Shown here: piece by piece, positions 34,737 to 44,517 of the stretch
How the letters are laid out: each line of letters opens with the position of its first letter
Position numbering within the stretch: the stretch's first letter is position 1
Assembly (NCBI GenBank): GCA_029213065.1
Contig: JARGPH010000031.1
Location: 1-64,000, forward strand
DNA: 64,000 bases
DNA from: Verrucomicrobiales bacterium
GTDB taxonomy: Bacteria; Verrucomicrobiota; Verrucomicrobiia; Verrucomicrobiales; DEV007
Direction: 5' to 3'
Translations under genes and position numbers: made by a program
Notes under the pieces: generated by a model
The model's input: the letters and a program-made list of their open reading frames with translations, nothing else
Database searches by the model: none
What the model was told of the DNA's origin: nothing

Positions 34737-37262
34737 ATGATCAACCAACACATAACCTCAGCGCTTCTCGCGCTGTTCATCGCTCTCTTCGTGACTACGA
34801 AGAGTTATGCCCAGTTTCCCACTCCCGAGATACACTCCATCGCCCCCCCGGTGATTGAGGCCGGAAAAACCACCGAAGTTTCCCTGAACGGAACCAACCT
34901 TGACGACCTCACCGGGCTTACCTTTTCCGCTCCGGGTTTGACGGCGAAACCGGTCATGCTCCCCGCTACCGAGTTCAGACCGAAACCGGGTCAAAATGGC
35001 AGCAAGTTTCTCGTCACCGCTCCGAAGTTCACTCACGCGACCACTGTCGAGATCCGCGCGGCGGGCTACTTTGGATTGTCGACCTCACGTCCCATCCTCG
35101 TCGTCCCAACCGGACAGTCCCTCTCCGCCGACAAAGCAGGGGCAGCTCATCATCAACTCGAGACTGCCCCCGAGCTGGCCCGCGAAACTATCGCTTACGG
35201 AAATACCGACGCCGATCAGACTGACTGGTGGAAGGTCACCATGAAAAAAGACGAGCGACTCCTCTTCCATTGCCGGGCGGAAAGAATCGAATCCCAGGCA
35301 GATATCTCACTTAAGCTGGTCGACAAACGGGGCTACGAACTCGAAACCGATCGCGACACGATCGGCCGGGATCCCATGATCGATTTCATCGCCCCGGCAG
35401 ACGGCGATTACTGGATCGGAGCTCACGATGTCTTCTACCGCGGAGGCACCCAATACACTTACACCCTCAAAGCGAGCGCCGCCCCCTGGATCGACACGGT
35501 GAATCCGCCCGCAGGTGTTCCGGGGACGACCTACCGCGCAACCCTGATGGGAAGAAACCTGCCCGGCGGCTCGCGCGGCGAAGACGTTTCGCTCGAGGGG
35601 AAGCCACTCGAAACCCTTTCCGTCGAAATCACGGTTCCGGAGAAAGCACCTGAGATGGCGTTCTCGACAGCAGACCCGGCCACGGCCCTGCTCCCCGGTT
35701 TTACCTATCGGTTAGGACAATCGAATCCGGTGAAACTCGGATTCTCAAGCACCCCGGTAATCGTCTCCCGCGAAAACGTGGAGCCACCCCTTCTTACAAT
35801 ACCATCCGAAGTATCGGCACAATTCGATTCAAAAGAAGACACCGATCACTTTTCTTTCTCTGCTAAAAAGGGAACCGCCTACTGGATCGAAGTCATCGCA
35901 GATCGAATTGGCGACGATTCCGATCCTTTCCTCCTCGTCGAGAAAGTGAGCGTCGATAAAGAAGGAAAAGAATCAGTAAAAACAGTTCGGGAAAGTGATG
36001 ATTTCAGCAACCCCGGCGGGATCACCTTCAACAGCGGATCGCACGACACAGCTCTCGGATTCACCGCCGACGAAGACGCCAATTATCGTATCACAGTGAT
36101 CAATCAATTCAGCTCAGGCAGCCCGATTAGTACCTACCGCCTACAGTTAAGAGAGGCAAAACCCGACTTCGAGGTCATTGCCGTGACTGAGCGACCCTAC
36201 CTCGATCAACGGCAGGTTTTCCCCGCCGCCCCCTTGCTGCGCCGCGGAGGCACCGCACCCCTGCGTCTCCTCGTGCAACGCAAAGATGGTTTCACCGGGC
36301 CCATTTCAGTTAAAGCGGACGGCCTTCCCGAGGGAGTGACCTGCCCCGGTGTTTCGCTGCAGAATCTCGAGACGAGCGCTTATCTCACACTCGCCGCGAA
36401 CGATACAGCGCCCGCGTGGGCCGGCACTATCAAGGTCACCGCGACCGCCACGATTGGGGAAGCTACGATCACTCATCCGGTCAGAGCGGGAACGATCACT
36501 CTGGGAAATAATGACTACAACCTCGCCCGGGTAAAAAGCCGGCTTTCTCCGGACTTTCCTCTCGCCGTGAGCGCGAACGAAGTCACCCCCGTCCGGATCG
36601 AAGTGGAGAACGGCGGGAAGCTCTCGGTCACACAGGGACAGAAACTATCGATCCCTTTCAAACTCGTTTCCAAACACGAACTCAAAGGAAGTCTGACCGT
36701 CACTCCAATTGGGCTTTACGGACTCAAGAAACCTCCCGTCGTCACCGTCGCCGAGGACAAAAGCGAAGGAACCTTCAATCTGAATTTCACTCCACAAAGA
36801 AATGTCTTCGACGTCAAACCGGGAACGTGGAATTTCGTCCTCAAGGGGACAGGAGTGACGAAATACAAACGCAACCCCGCAGCCGCGGAACACGCGAAGA
36901 AAGAGCTCGCTCACATCGAAGGCTTGTCGAAGAAATACACCGCTGAAGCGGCAGAAACCAAGAAGTCAGTGGAGGAGAAAAAGAAGTCGCTCGCCGTTGC
37001 GACAGCAAACCTCGCAACCGCGACAGCGGAGGCCAAGCCGGCTCTCGAGAAATCCGTTGAGCAGGCAAAAGCAGATTTAGCCGGGGCAGAAAAAGCCTTC
37101 GCGACGGCCGAATCAAACCAAACCCGGGCTGAGAAGGAACTCGCCGCGGCAAAGGCACGTTCCACAGCACTGACGAAAAGCGCCGCACAAAAAGATCTCA
37201 AATTCGCCGTCTGGTCACTCCCTCTTTCTGTCGAAATCCTTCCTGAAGAAAAGAAAAAGTAA
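34737..37262 (+). CDS. Exported PPC/Ig-like protein with C-terminal coiled coil
   Basis: 841 residues with a signal peptide (to about residue 25, SYAQ). The N-terminus has an IPT/TIG-like Ig domain ('PEIHSIAPPVIEAGKTTEVSLNG'). Two PPC (pre-peptidase C-terminal) beta domains lie at about 135-240 and 365-475, and further Ig-like strands follow. Near residue 700 the motif 'KYKRNPAAAEHAKKE' starts a coiled coil of about 110 residues (Ala/Lys/Glu heptads), after which a last strand ('KFAVWSLPLSVEILPEEKKK') returns to the beta fold. It is third in the operon and has a close homologue at 40341-42878. It may be a structural or docking partner for the cytochromes. Confidence 0.82.
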   Translation: MINQHITSALLALFIALFVTTKSYAQFPTPEIHSIAPPVIEAGKTTEVSLNGTNLDDLTGLTFSAPGLTAKPVMLPATEFRPKPGQNGSKFLVTAPKFTHATTVEIRAAGYFGLSTSRPILVVPTGQSLSADKAGAAHHQLETAPELARETIAYGNTDADQTDWWKVTMKKDERLLFHCRAERIESQADISLKLVDKRGYELETDRDTIGRDPMIDFIAPADGDYWIGAHDVFYRGGTQYTYTLKASAAPWIDTVNPPAGVPGTTYRATLMGRNLPGGSRGEDVSLEGKPLETLSVEITVPEKAPEMAFSTADPATALLPGFTYRLGQSNPVKLGFSSTPVIVSRENVEPPLLTIPSEVSAQFDSKEDTDHFSFSAKKGTAYWIEVIADRIGDDSDPFLLVEKVSVDKEGKESVKTVRESDDFSNPGGITFNSGSHDTALGFTADEDANYRITVINQFSSGSPISTYRLQLREAKPDFEVIAVTERPYLDQRQVFPAAPLLRRGGTAPLRLLVQRKDGFTGPISVKADGLPEGVTCPGVSLQNLETSAYLTLAANDTAPAWAGTIKVTATATIGEATITHPVRAGTITLGNNDYNLARVKSRLSPDFPLAVSANEVTPVRIEVENGGKLSVTQGQKLSIPFKLVSKHELKGSLTVTPIGLYGLKKPPVVTVAEDKSEGTFNLNFTPQRNVFDVKPGTWNFVLKGTGVTKYKRNPAAAEHAKKELAHIEGLSKKYTAEAAETKKSVEEKKKSLAVATANLATATAEAKPALEKSVEQAKADLAGAEKAFATAESNQTRAEKELAAAKARSTALTKSAAQKDLKFAVWSLPLSVEILPEEKKK

Positions 37263-37298
37263 TCGCTTCCTTTTCATCACCCTGACTCTGCCTCACTC

Positions 37299-40200
37299 AT
37301 GAGACTCCACCTTCTTCTAGCCTGCCTTCTCCTCTCCGCCTTACCACTGAAGGCACAACTGCAGGTCGCCGAGCTGAAGCGCGACACGCCGGTCAACTTC
37401 GCCACAGAGGTTTACCCCTTTCTGAAAACGAACTGCCTCGCCTGTCATAACACAACCAAGGCAAAAGCGGATCTGATCCTCGAGTCGCCACAGGACATGA
37501 TCAAAGGCGGCGAATCCGGTCCGGCGATCGAGCCGAAGAATGCCGACAATTCATTCCTCTTCACCACTGCAGCCCACATTGAAGAGCCGACAATGCCGCC
37601 GGCGAACAACAAGTCGAAGGCAAAAAACCTCACCCCCGACCAACTCGCCCTTCTGAAACGATGGATCGATGAAGGGGCCGAAGGCGACAGCGTTTCCACC
37701 GCAGCCCCCGAGTCGTGGACAATCCTGACAGGACCTCAACCAATCTACACCTCAGCACTCACTGACGACGGGCGTTTCGCTGCTGTGGGACGGGGCCAGA
37801 AAATTAATTTATACGATCTTCGGCTCGGCAAACTGGCGGCGAGCTTGAAAGATCCCTCGCTGCAACACCCTGCTGCGCACCGCGACCTCGTTCAGTCACT
37901 GGACTTCAGCTCAGAGGGAACCCTCGCCTCTGGCGGCTATCGCACCGTCAAAATCTGGAATCGCGCAAAAGAGACTTCCGGAGAACCGCTTACCCTCACC
38001 GCCGATGCGACAACTTCCCGCCTTTCCCCGGGTCGGGATCGTCTCGCGGTGGGATACGCCGACGGAACCCTCTCCGTCTTCGACCTCAAAGCGGAAAAAC
38101 AATCCGTCGCGACAGTCAAAGACCACTCAGGGGCCATCAATGGCTTCAGCTTTTCACCCGATGGAAAGTGGCTCTATTCGGTCAGTGCCGACAAAACGAT
38201 CCGCCGCAGACCGGTTTCGGACATTTCCAAGTCAACCGCCCTGACACTCCCCTCACCCGCGAATACCATCGCGGTCGTTAACGGAGGAAAACATCTCTTT
38301 GTGGGTGGTGACGATCAGGTCATGCGTCTCTGCTCGTCCGATCTTGTAACACCACTTCTCGCTGCCGTCGCGAGCCCGACCCCTTCACCGGAAGCCAAAG
38401 TAACCGAAGCACCGAAAGCGCAGCCCGAACCCGCAACGCCTGCACCAAAACCTCCCGAACAAAAAGCACCTCCCGCAAAAGCGCCCGCACCAGCCAAAGC
38501 AAAGGCACCAGCCCCGGCTACGGCCCCAAAGGCAGCCTCGAAACCGGCAGAGAAACCTGCGACTGCGCCAAAAGCACCGATGCAGACGAAGGCGGCACCG
38601 GCCACTCCCGCTCCGAAGCCGGAACCCGCTCCCGCTCCAAAACCGGAGCCGCAAATTCTCGTGCAATTCAAATTCCAATCACACCCTGTCATCGCGCTCG
38701 AGACGGTCAATGCAGGAGGGACCGAACTGCTCGCAGCGCACAGGGACGGAACCGTGATCCATTTTAAAATCGATCCTGCGAAAATCACCGCGACACCTGC
38801 ACAAGTGAGACGCTTCGCGCACGGCGCACCGCTCAACCAACTCGCAGTCTCACTCACCAGCACGTCGACACCGCGCGTTGCCACCGCCGGACCTGCCGGA
38901 GCCGTCAACCTGTGGAATCTTGCCGACGGAAAGAAAGTCGCCGAGATGAAGAGCGACCCTAACACTCAGCCAACTCTCGATTCCTACACACGCCAAACCG
39001 CAGTCGCAAACCGCCTCAAGGCGCACTGGGAGAAAGCGGGGCCTGTCGCGGCCAAACTCTCGAAAGATGAATCGGAGAAAGCAAAAACCTCCGGTGACGC
39101 CATTGCGAAAGCGAAACGGGAAAAAGCAGCGAAGAACGCCGCATTAAAAACCCTGAAGAATCAGGAACCACCCGCCAGCGAAGCAGATCTCGCCAAAGCG
39201 GCGGAGGCATCCGCAGAAGCCGACCGGGCCCTCACCAGTGCACTCCGAAACCGGGATTCGTCAGCCCGTCTCGCCGGTGACGCCTATGCCGATCAAATCG
39301 CCGCGGAAGCTGCCGCACTCGAAGCCGCCGCTCTCGCCGCCGCGCTGAAAGCCGAATCGGATGCTCTCAGTAAATCCGCTGCTGAGGCATTGAAAACCCT
39401 CATCAGCCTCGACCTCGCTTTCAGCCCTGACGGATCAACACTCGCCGTTGCCCTGAAAGGCGGAGGCCTGCGTCTCTGGTCTTCCGAAACGGGCAGCTGG
39501 CTCGAAGACATCGAGAGACCTAGAGCCACCGGGCCGCTTCACTTCACGACCGACAGCCGGGTTCTTGTCACCTCAGCGGATAAGAAAATCATCCCCTGGA
39601 CGCTTCCGGGCGGTCAATGGCCCCTGACAAAAACACTTGGCGACGGCACCTCCCCTGAGCCCTTCGTCGATCGTGTTCCCGCCCTCGCCTTTCATCCCAA
39701 TGGAGGAAAGCTCGCCACCGGAACCGGAGTGCCTTCCCGCAGCGGCGAAATTGCGATCTGGGACACCACCACCTGGGAACTCATCGCTGAAAATGCGGAA
39801 GCGCATCATGACACCATCACCTCCTTTGCTTTCTCCCCCGATGGTGACCGACTTGCAAGCGGAGGAACCGATCAGTTTGTCAAAGTGTTCGCGACCGATT
39901 CCCTGGAACACCAAAAAACCTTTGAGGGCCACACCAGCCACGTCCTCGACGTTGACTGGAATGCTGACGACCTCACTCTCGTGAGTTCCAGCGCCGATCT
40001 TCAGGTCAAGGTGTGGGACATTTCCAACACCCAGCAGAAATCAAAAGTGGAAGGCTTTCAGAAAGAGGTCGCCTCGGTTTCTTTCGTGGGTGACACCGAC
40101 ACACTGCTGACCGCGAGCGGCGACAAAACGCTGAAGCTCGCCAACCAGCCTCTCCCCGGCGCGGGGACAACCTTCCTTCACACCGCGAACGTCAGTGCTG

Positions 40201-40325
40201 ATGGAAAAAGCATCATTGCGGCAGGTCAGGACAGTGTTCTCCGGGTCTGGGATGCCTCGACGAAAAAGCTCATCAAAGAGTTTCCTTCACCCGAAGCCAA
40301 CTCAGCGAAAGTGGCCTCGGAATAA
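37299..40325 (+). CDS. Cytochrome c - WD40 repeat protein with Pro/Ala linker and coiled coil
   Basis: 1008 residues. A signal peptide (about 1-20) precedes a PSCyt1-like domain with haem site C46-L-A-C49-H50 and a candidate Met in 'EEPTMPPANN'. WD40 repeats follow at about 145-350 ('GAINGFSFSPDGKWLYSVSADKTIR'-type blades). A Pro/Ala/Lys linker spans about 360-455, then more WD blades. A charged Ala-rich coiled coil of about 110 residues sits at about 585-695, and a final WD set closes the protein (about 705-1000). The gene ends the four-gene operon. It probably is a large periplasmic scaffold carrying one haem; interaction partners are unknown. Confidence 0.86.
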   Translation: MRLHLLLACLLLSALPLKAQLQVAELKRDTPVNFATEVYPFLKTNCLACHNTTKAKADLILESPQDMIKGGESGPAIEPKNADNSFLFTTAAHIEEPTMPPANNKSKAKNLTPDQLALLKRWIDEGAEGDSVSTAAPESWTILTGPQPIYTSALTDDGRFAAVGRGQKINLYDLRLGKLAASLKDPSLQHPAAHRDLVQSLDFSSEGTLASGGYRTVKIWNRAKETSGEPLTLTADATTSRLSPGRDRLAVGYADGTLSVFDLKAEKQSVATVKDHSGAINGFSFSPDGKWLYSVSADKTIRRRPVSDISKSTALTLPSPANTIAVVNGGKHLFVGGDDQVMRLCSSDLVTPLLAAVASPTPSPEAKVTEAPKAQPEPATPAPKPPEQKAPPAKAPAPAKAKAPAPATAPKAASKPAEKPATAPKAPMQTKAAPATPAPKPEPAPAPKPEPQILVQFKFQSHPVIALETVNAGGTELLAAHRDGTVIHFKIDPAKITATPAQVRRFAHGAPLNQLAVSLTSTSTPRVATAGPAGAVNLWNLADGKKVAEMKSDPNTQPTLDSYTRQTAVANRLKAHWEKAGPVAAKLSKDESEKAKTSGDAIAKAKREKAAKNAALKTLKNQEPPASEADLAKAAEASAEADRALTSALRNRDSSARLAGDAYADQIAAEAAALEAAALAAALKAESDALSKSAAEALKTLISLDLAFSPDGSTLAVALKGGGLRLWSSETGSWLEDIERPRATGPLHFTTDSRVLVTSADKKIIPWTLPGGQWPLTKTLGDGTSPEPFVDRVPALAFHPNGGKLATGTGVPSRSGEIAIWDTTTWELIAENAEAHHDTITSFAFSPDGDRLASGGTDQFVKVFATDSLEHQKTFEGHTSHVLDVDWNADDLTLVSSSADLQVKVWDISNTQQKSKVEGFQKEVASVSFVGDTDTLLTASGDKTLKLANQPLPGAGTTFLHTANVSADGKSIIAAGQDSVLRVWDASTKKLIKEFPSPEANSAKVASE

Positions 40326-40340
40326 TTGAGAAAGGCCATC

Positions 40341-42878
40341 TCACTTCTTCGCCTCTTCCGTCACGACCACTGTGATCGGCATCGAATAGGTGGCAAACTG
40401 GGTCGTCTTTTCAGCGGCGACGGTTGCAGCTGCTTTGGCCTCCTTCTCCGCCAGAGCCAACTCCCGCTTCGCCACAATCGCCTTTGCCTTTTCCGCTTCG
40501 AGCACTTTCTCAGCCGCCGCGACATCAGCGGTTGCCTTGACCGTTGCCGCCTCACGCGGAGCCCGCACTTCTTCGTTCGCAGCGGCGGCTTCCTTCACCT
40601 TCGCTGAAGCCAGCACTTCCTCTGCCAAAGCAACCTTCTCCGTCGCGTCTTTGATCGCAGCATCGATCGCCACCCCGAGTGCCTTGAGGCGCTCCACCTC
40701 TGCTGCGGTGTGTTTCTCCGCAGCGGGATTCCGCTGATACTTCGCATTTCCAACTCCCTGAAGAACAAACTGAAACTTACCGGGAGCGATTTCAAAGTTC
40801 CCGGATTTCTTCATCGGAATTTTCAAAACGCCCTCCTTCGCCGTCTCCGCAATCGAAACGTTGGGCGGGGACCGGTGCATCCCCGGAAACCCGTGAACAT
40901 TGACCTGAAGGTTCCCGGTGCGCCGCCCCGTTTCGATCGTTTTGATTGGAAGCTCAAGTGTTTCCCCCATCGCCACGGTCCAGACCTTATCCTCTACCGG
41001 AAGCAACTTCGTCGGTTCAACCTCACTGCCAATCACAGAAAGAACCGTCTCCAGATCCAGCCGCGAGCGCACCTGCGAAGCGTTGGCAAAAACCCGCTGC
41101 CCCCAGAGAATCGAAGCCGGATGAGCGACCCGGCGAACGGTCTCTTCGCCCCTTTTGGCGACACCTGAAATCTCAACCGCCCCGTTCCATTCCTTAGCAT
41201 CGTCACTCGCCTGCACAGTGAGAAATCCTTCCTGAGTCTCTCCGCTCAGAACCAGCGGCACGGCACTAACACCATCAGGAAGGCCCTTAACGGTCACTTC
41301 AATATCCCCGTCAAACCCATCCTCACGGAACGCAAAGACACGATAGATGACAGAACCGCCGCGTCGAACGATGGGGGAAACCGGCCACGCGTCATTGTTA
41401 ATTGTCTTCGTCAGTTCAGTGCTGACCATCATTTGAAAATCCGGTTTTGCCTCGCGAATCGCGAGGCGGTAGAGATGCGCGACACTGCCTCCCGCACTCT
41501 GGTTCATCAAAGTGACACGAAACTCCCCGTCCTCATCCGGCATGAACGAAACCGTCGAGTCGAGCGTATCCGCGTTCAGGTCATCGAGATAATCGAGCCC
41601 GTAGAACGAAGGCGGATCGTCATTCTCGGCCACCTTGGTAAATATCTCCGCGTCCTCCTTGTCTTTTCCGACTTTCTCGATCAATAAATAGGGATCGGTC
41701 AGGGTTCCGAGTCGTTGTGAAATCACTTCAATCCAGTATTCCGTTCCCTTTTTCCCTTCAAAGCGAAAGACGTCGTAATCCCCCGGCTCATTGAAACGCC
41801 CCGCAATCTCGACCGGTGGATTCACGGTTTGTTCTGCCGACTCGATCTCCTCCTCGATCACCGGAGCAGTCGCAAATCCGATTTTCACCTCGTTCGAATT
41901 CGGCAGCCCGGTATAGAATCCGGGAATCATTCCCTGACGGGGAACACCCGGATCAAAAACCGCGGGAATCGCCTTCACAGCGGGCACCGCCACCACCTTC
42001 TCCAGAGTTTCGAGCGGCTTTCCATTCAGGATCCAGTTCTCACCCGGAGACCCACCCGGGAGATTTTTCCCGAAGAAAGTGAGCCGCGGAGAGGTGCCCG
42101 GCTCACCTGCCGGTGGAAAAACGAAATCGATGAAGGGATCGCGACTCACCGTGACCCGGTAGAAATAATCTTTCCCGCCTTTGTACAAAGCATCAGACAA
42201 CCGAACATAGTAGGTGCCGTCCTCCTCCGGAGTGAAATCGACGAGCGGGTCACGCCCTGAATGAAACCGACTCGTTTCAAGCTCCCGCCCGTCCTCACTC
42301 ACAATCGTAAGAAGCACATCCGCTTTGGAATCGAGCCGCTCCGCCCAGACCTGCGCGACAATTCGTTCGCCCTTTTTTCCCGAAAACTTGAACCAGTCAA
42401 ACTTTCCATTCCCCAGTATTCCCACCGCGCCGGCCCCGACCGAAAGTTCGTGCGCCGCTTCCCGGCTCGTTCGATCGCCAGTTAAGATGACCTCGTCAGC
42501 TTCCGCCGGAACGACCAGAAACGGCCTCGCGGTGGAGAGCCCGAAGTAGCCCAACGAACGCACTTCATACACCCCCGGCTTCACTGACGCCGGGATCGTC
42601 ACCGTGAACCTTCCCTCGACCGGCCTCCCTTCCGGATAAAAATCATCCGCCGGTTTCATTACCGGAGCCGCTGTGATGGCAGGATCGGAAAAGCGAAGCC
42701 GCCTCAACTCATCGAGGTCCTTCCCCGCTACAGTCACCTCCACGGTCGATCCGGCTTTTGCCACCGCAGGGCTCACCGTGAGCAAATCCGAGTACGGCAT
42801 AAACCCGAAAGAGAGACTTTCCGAAGCAAATGAAAGGAGAATCGAGAGAGCCAGAAACTTCATGAAAAAGCGGTTCAT
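40341..42878 (-). CDS. Exported PPC/Ig-like protein with coiled coil, paralogue of 34737-37262
   Basis: 845 residues from the ATG at 42878; the frame extends to 42929, but those residues are Cys-rich and not signal-like, and the ATG at 42863 is also possible. The signal peptide is 'MKFLALSILLSFASESLSFG'. Architecture matches the 34737 protein: IPT/TIG-like start, PPC domains ('DWFKFSGKKGERIVAQVWAERLDSKADVLLTI', quoted from two strands), 'KYQRNPAAEKH', then an Ala/Glu/Lys coiled coil of about 110 residues and a final strand. It is convergent with the WD40 gene (15-bp gap). The coiled-coil sequences of the two paralogues differ while the flanking motifs match. Confidence 0.82.
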   Translation of the reverse strand: MNRFFMKFLALSILLSFASESLSFGFMPYSDLLTVSPAVAKAGSTVEVTVAGKDLDELRRLRFSDPAITAAPVMKPADDFYPEGRPVEGRFTVTIPASVKPGVYEVRSLGYFGLSTARPFLVVPAEADEVILTGDRTSREAAHELSVGAGAVGILGNGKFDWFKFSGKKGERIVAQVWAERLDSKADVLLTIVSEDGRELETSRFHSGRDPLVDFTPEEDGTYYVRLSDALYKGGKDYFYRVTVSRDPFIDFVFPPAGEPGTSPRLTFFGKNLPGGSPGENWILNGKPLETLEKVVAVPAVKAIPAVFDPGVPRQGMIPGFYTGLPNSNEVKIGFATAPVIEEEIESAEQTVNPPVEIAGRFNEPGDYDVFRFEGKKGTEYWIEVISQRLGTLTDPYLLIEKVGKDKEDAEIFTKVAENDDPPSFYGLDYLDDLNADTLDSTVSFMPDEDGEFRVTLMNQSAGGSVAHLYRLAIREAKPDFQMMVSTELTKTINNDAWPVSPIVRRGGSVIYRVFAFREDGFDGDIEVTVKGLPDGVSAVPLVLSGETQEGFLTVQASDDAKEWNGAVEISGVAKRGEETVRRVAHPASILWGQRVFANASQVRSRLDLETVLSVIGSEVEPTKLLPVEDKVWTVAMGETLELPIKTIETGRRTGNLQVNVHGFPGMHRSPPNVSIAETAKEGVLKIPMKKSGNFEIAPGKFQFVLQGVGNAKYQRNPAAEKHTAAEVERLKALGVAIDAAIKDATEKVALAEEVLASAKVKEAAAANEEVRAPREAATVKATADVAAAEKVLEAEKAKAIVAKRELALAEKEAKAAATVAAEKTTQFATYSMPITVVVTEEAKK

Positions 42879-43090
42879 AATGAGAGTCTTACACTTTGCG
42901 ATACCGCTGCAAAGGCCGCATACAGGCACCTCTGAACCGATTCAAGACGCGCACACGCCGCGGAACCTCACGACCATTTCGCGAACCGGCCCGAAGAGAC
43001 ATTTGCCCCCCACCCGCACCATCTGCCAGCCACTGAGAACGCCGATTCAACAGGGTTGAGTCGATGACATAACAGGGTTAAACTTCGCGA

Positions 43091-44128
43091 ATGAAATTTG
43101 ACCGCCGCCATTTCCTCAGCACCGCCGCCACTCTCTCATCCGGAGCCTTTCTCACCGCATGTGGAGGGAGGAAAGAGGAAACCGCCATCGAAGAGCCCAA
43201 GGATACAGGGCCCCGTTATCAAATCTCACTGGCTCAGTGGTCGAACCACATCGCACTGAAGGCGGGTGAACTCGACAACCTCGACTGGCCGAAATTCACT
43301 CAGGACAATTCCGGTATCAACGCCCTCGAATGGGTGAATCAGTTTTTCGGTGAAAGCCACGAGAAACTCGGTTTCCAGCCGAAAGGACAGGACTACCTCA
43401 CGGAGATGAAAAAGCGGACCGACGACCTCGGGATGAAAAACATTCTCATCATGTGTGATCGGGTCGGTAGCCTCGGGAATCCCGTCAACACGAAGCGCAC
43501 CGATGCGATTGAAGGTCACTACGCCTGGCTCGACGCCGCGAAATTCCTCGGCTGCCACAGTATCCGCGTCAATGCCGCCTCCGACGCATCGCTCAGCCCG
43601 GAGAAACAAACCGATCTCTGTGCCGATGGCCTCCGTCGTCTCTGTGAACACGCCGCCCCCATGGGCATGAACGTGATCGTTGAAAACCACGGTGGTCTTT
43701 CCTCCAATGGCGCCTGGCTTGCCGGTGTCATGAAAAACGTCGGAATGGAAAACTGCGGCACGCTTCCCGATTTCGGGAATTTCTACGTCGCGAAGAATCG
43801 CGGCAAAGCCGAGGCCTACGAGAAAGCGAAGGAGCCATACGCTCATGATCCCGCCTACACCGAAGACGAAACCGGTCTGAGCTACGATCGCTACAAAGGC
43901 GTCCACATGCTGATGCCCTACGCCAAAGGAGTTTCCGCCAAATCACACGATTTTGACGAAGCAGGCAACGAAGTTCACACTGACTACAAACGCATGTTCG
44001 AGATCATCGGCGAATCCGATTACACCGGCTACGTCGGCGTCGAATACGAAGGCAAAGAACTCAGCGAAGTCGAAGGGATCAACAAGACCAAGGCATTGCT
44101 TGAGAAGACCTTTGCGGCAGTTGGATGA
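43091..44128 (+). CDS. Exported TIM-barrel sugar isomerase/epimerase-like protein
   Basis: 345 residues. The start combines a twin-arginine motif (DRRHFLST) with a lipobox ending in Cys22 (FLTAC), so it is probably a Tat-exported lipoprotein. The rest is a xylose-isomerase-like TIM barrel: 'NVIVENHGGLSSNG' and 'MENCGTLPDFGNFY' carry metal-ligand Glu and Asp residues, and 'GYVGVEYEGKELSEVEGI' the last Glu. Relatives include hydroxypyruvate isomerase-like and sugar-phosphate epimerase proteins; exported ones in this phylum have unknown substrates. Upstream is the CAACAGGGTTGAGT...TAACAGGGTTAA word pair (43048-43081). Confidence 0.86.
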   Translation: MKFDRRHFLSTAATLSSGAFLTACGGRKEETAIEEPKDTGPRYQISLAQWSNHIALKAGELDNLDWPKFTQDNSGINALEWVNQFFGESHEKLGFQPKGQDYLTEMKKRTDDLGMKNILIMCDRVGSLGNPVNTKRTDAIEGHYAWLDAAKFLGCHSIRVNAASDASLSPEKQTDLCADGLRRLCEHAAPMGMNVIVENHGGLSSNGAWLAGVMKNVGMENCGTLPDFGNFYVAKNRGKAEAYEKAKEPYAHDPAYTEDETGLSYDRYKGVHMLMPYAKGVSAKSHDFDEAGNEVHTDYKRMFEIIGESDYTGYVGVEYEGKELSEVEGINKTKALLEKTFAAVG

Positions 44129-44144
44129 TTAATCCCACTGAAAA

Positions 44145-44508
44145 ATGACACCTGAAAAAGTGACTGTGGCGTGGAGTATCGCGGCAGCGCTTGGTGTCGT
44201 GTTGCTGCTTTCCTTGTTTATCCCGATAAAATCGGGCCCCCATGGAATTTCGCCAGAATCCAGAGCAGGCAAAGTGGATTTCAAGGAGGAGTTTCCGCCT
44301 TCACTCAGCTCTCTATTCCCGGACTACATTGACATTGAAGACTGTTTCTTCGCGACCGATGGCAACGGAGCCCCCCATTATTTATAGAGGTAAGAATTTG
44401 CCGGTAGATGATGAAAAACTACCTCTGCTCGAATGGCCTATACGATTCGGAGACAAAAAGATCGTTTCCTTCATGAACGGACATGTAACGGAGGAACGAG
44501 TAAAATAG
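44145..44508 (+). pseudogene. Small membrane-anchored protein, frameshifted at a C6 run
   Basis: The first frame (44145-44387) gives 80 residues: one membrane segment (about 9-27) and 'SSLFPDYIDIEDCFFATDGNGAP'. At CCCCCC (44371-44376) it would have to shift by one base to continue in the next frame as 'IIYRGKNLPVDDEKLPLLEWP' and end 'MNGHVTEERVK' at 44508. The joined protein matches the next gene end to end ('SPMIYFSG', 'GGHVTMEKV'), and one C fewer restores the frame. It could be a pseudogene, a sequencing error in the C run, or a +1 ribosomal frameshift. Its role is as for the neighbour: a pseudopilin-derived small protein. Confidence 0.72.
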
Positions 44509-44517
44509 TGGCTCGAT

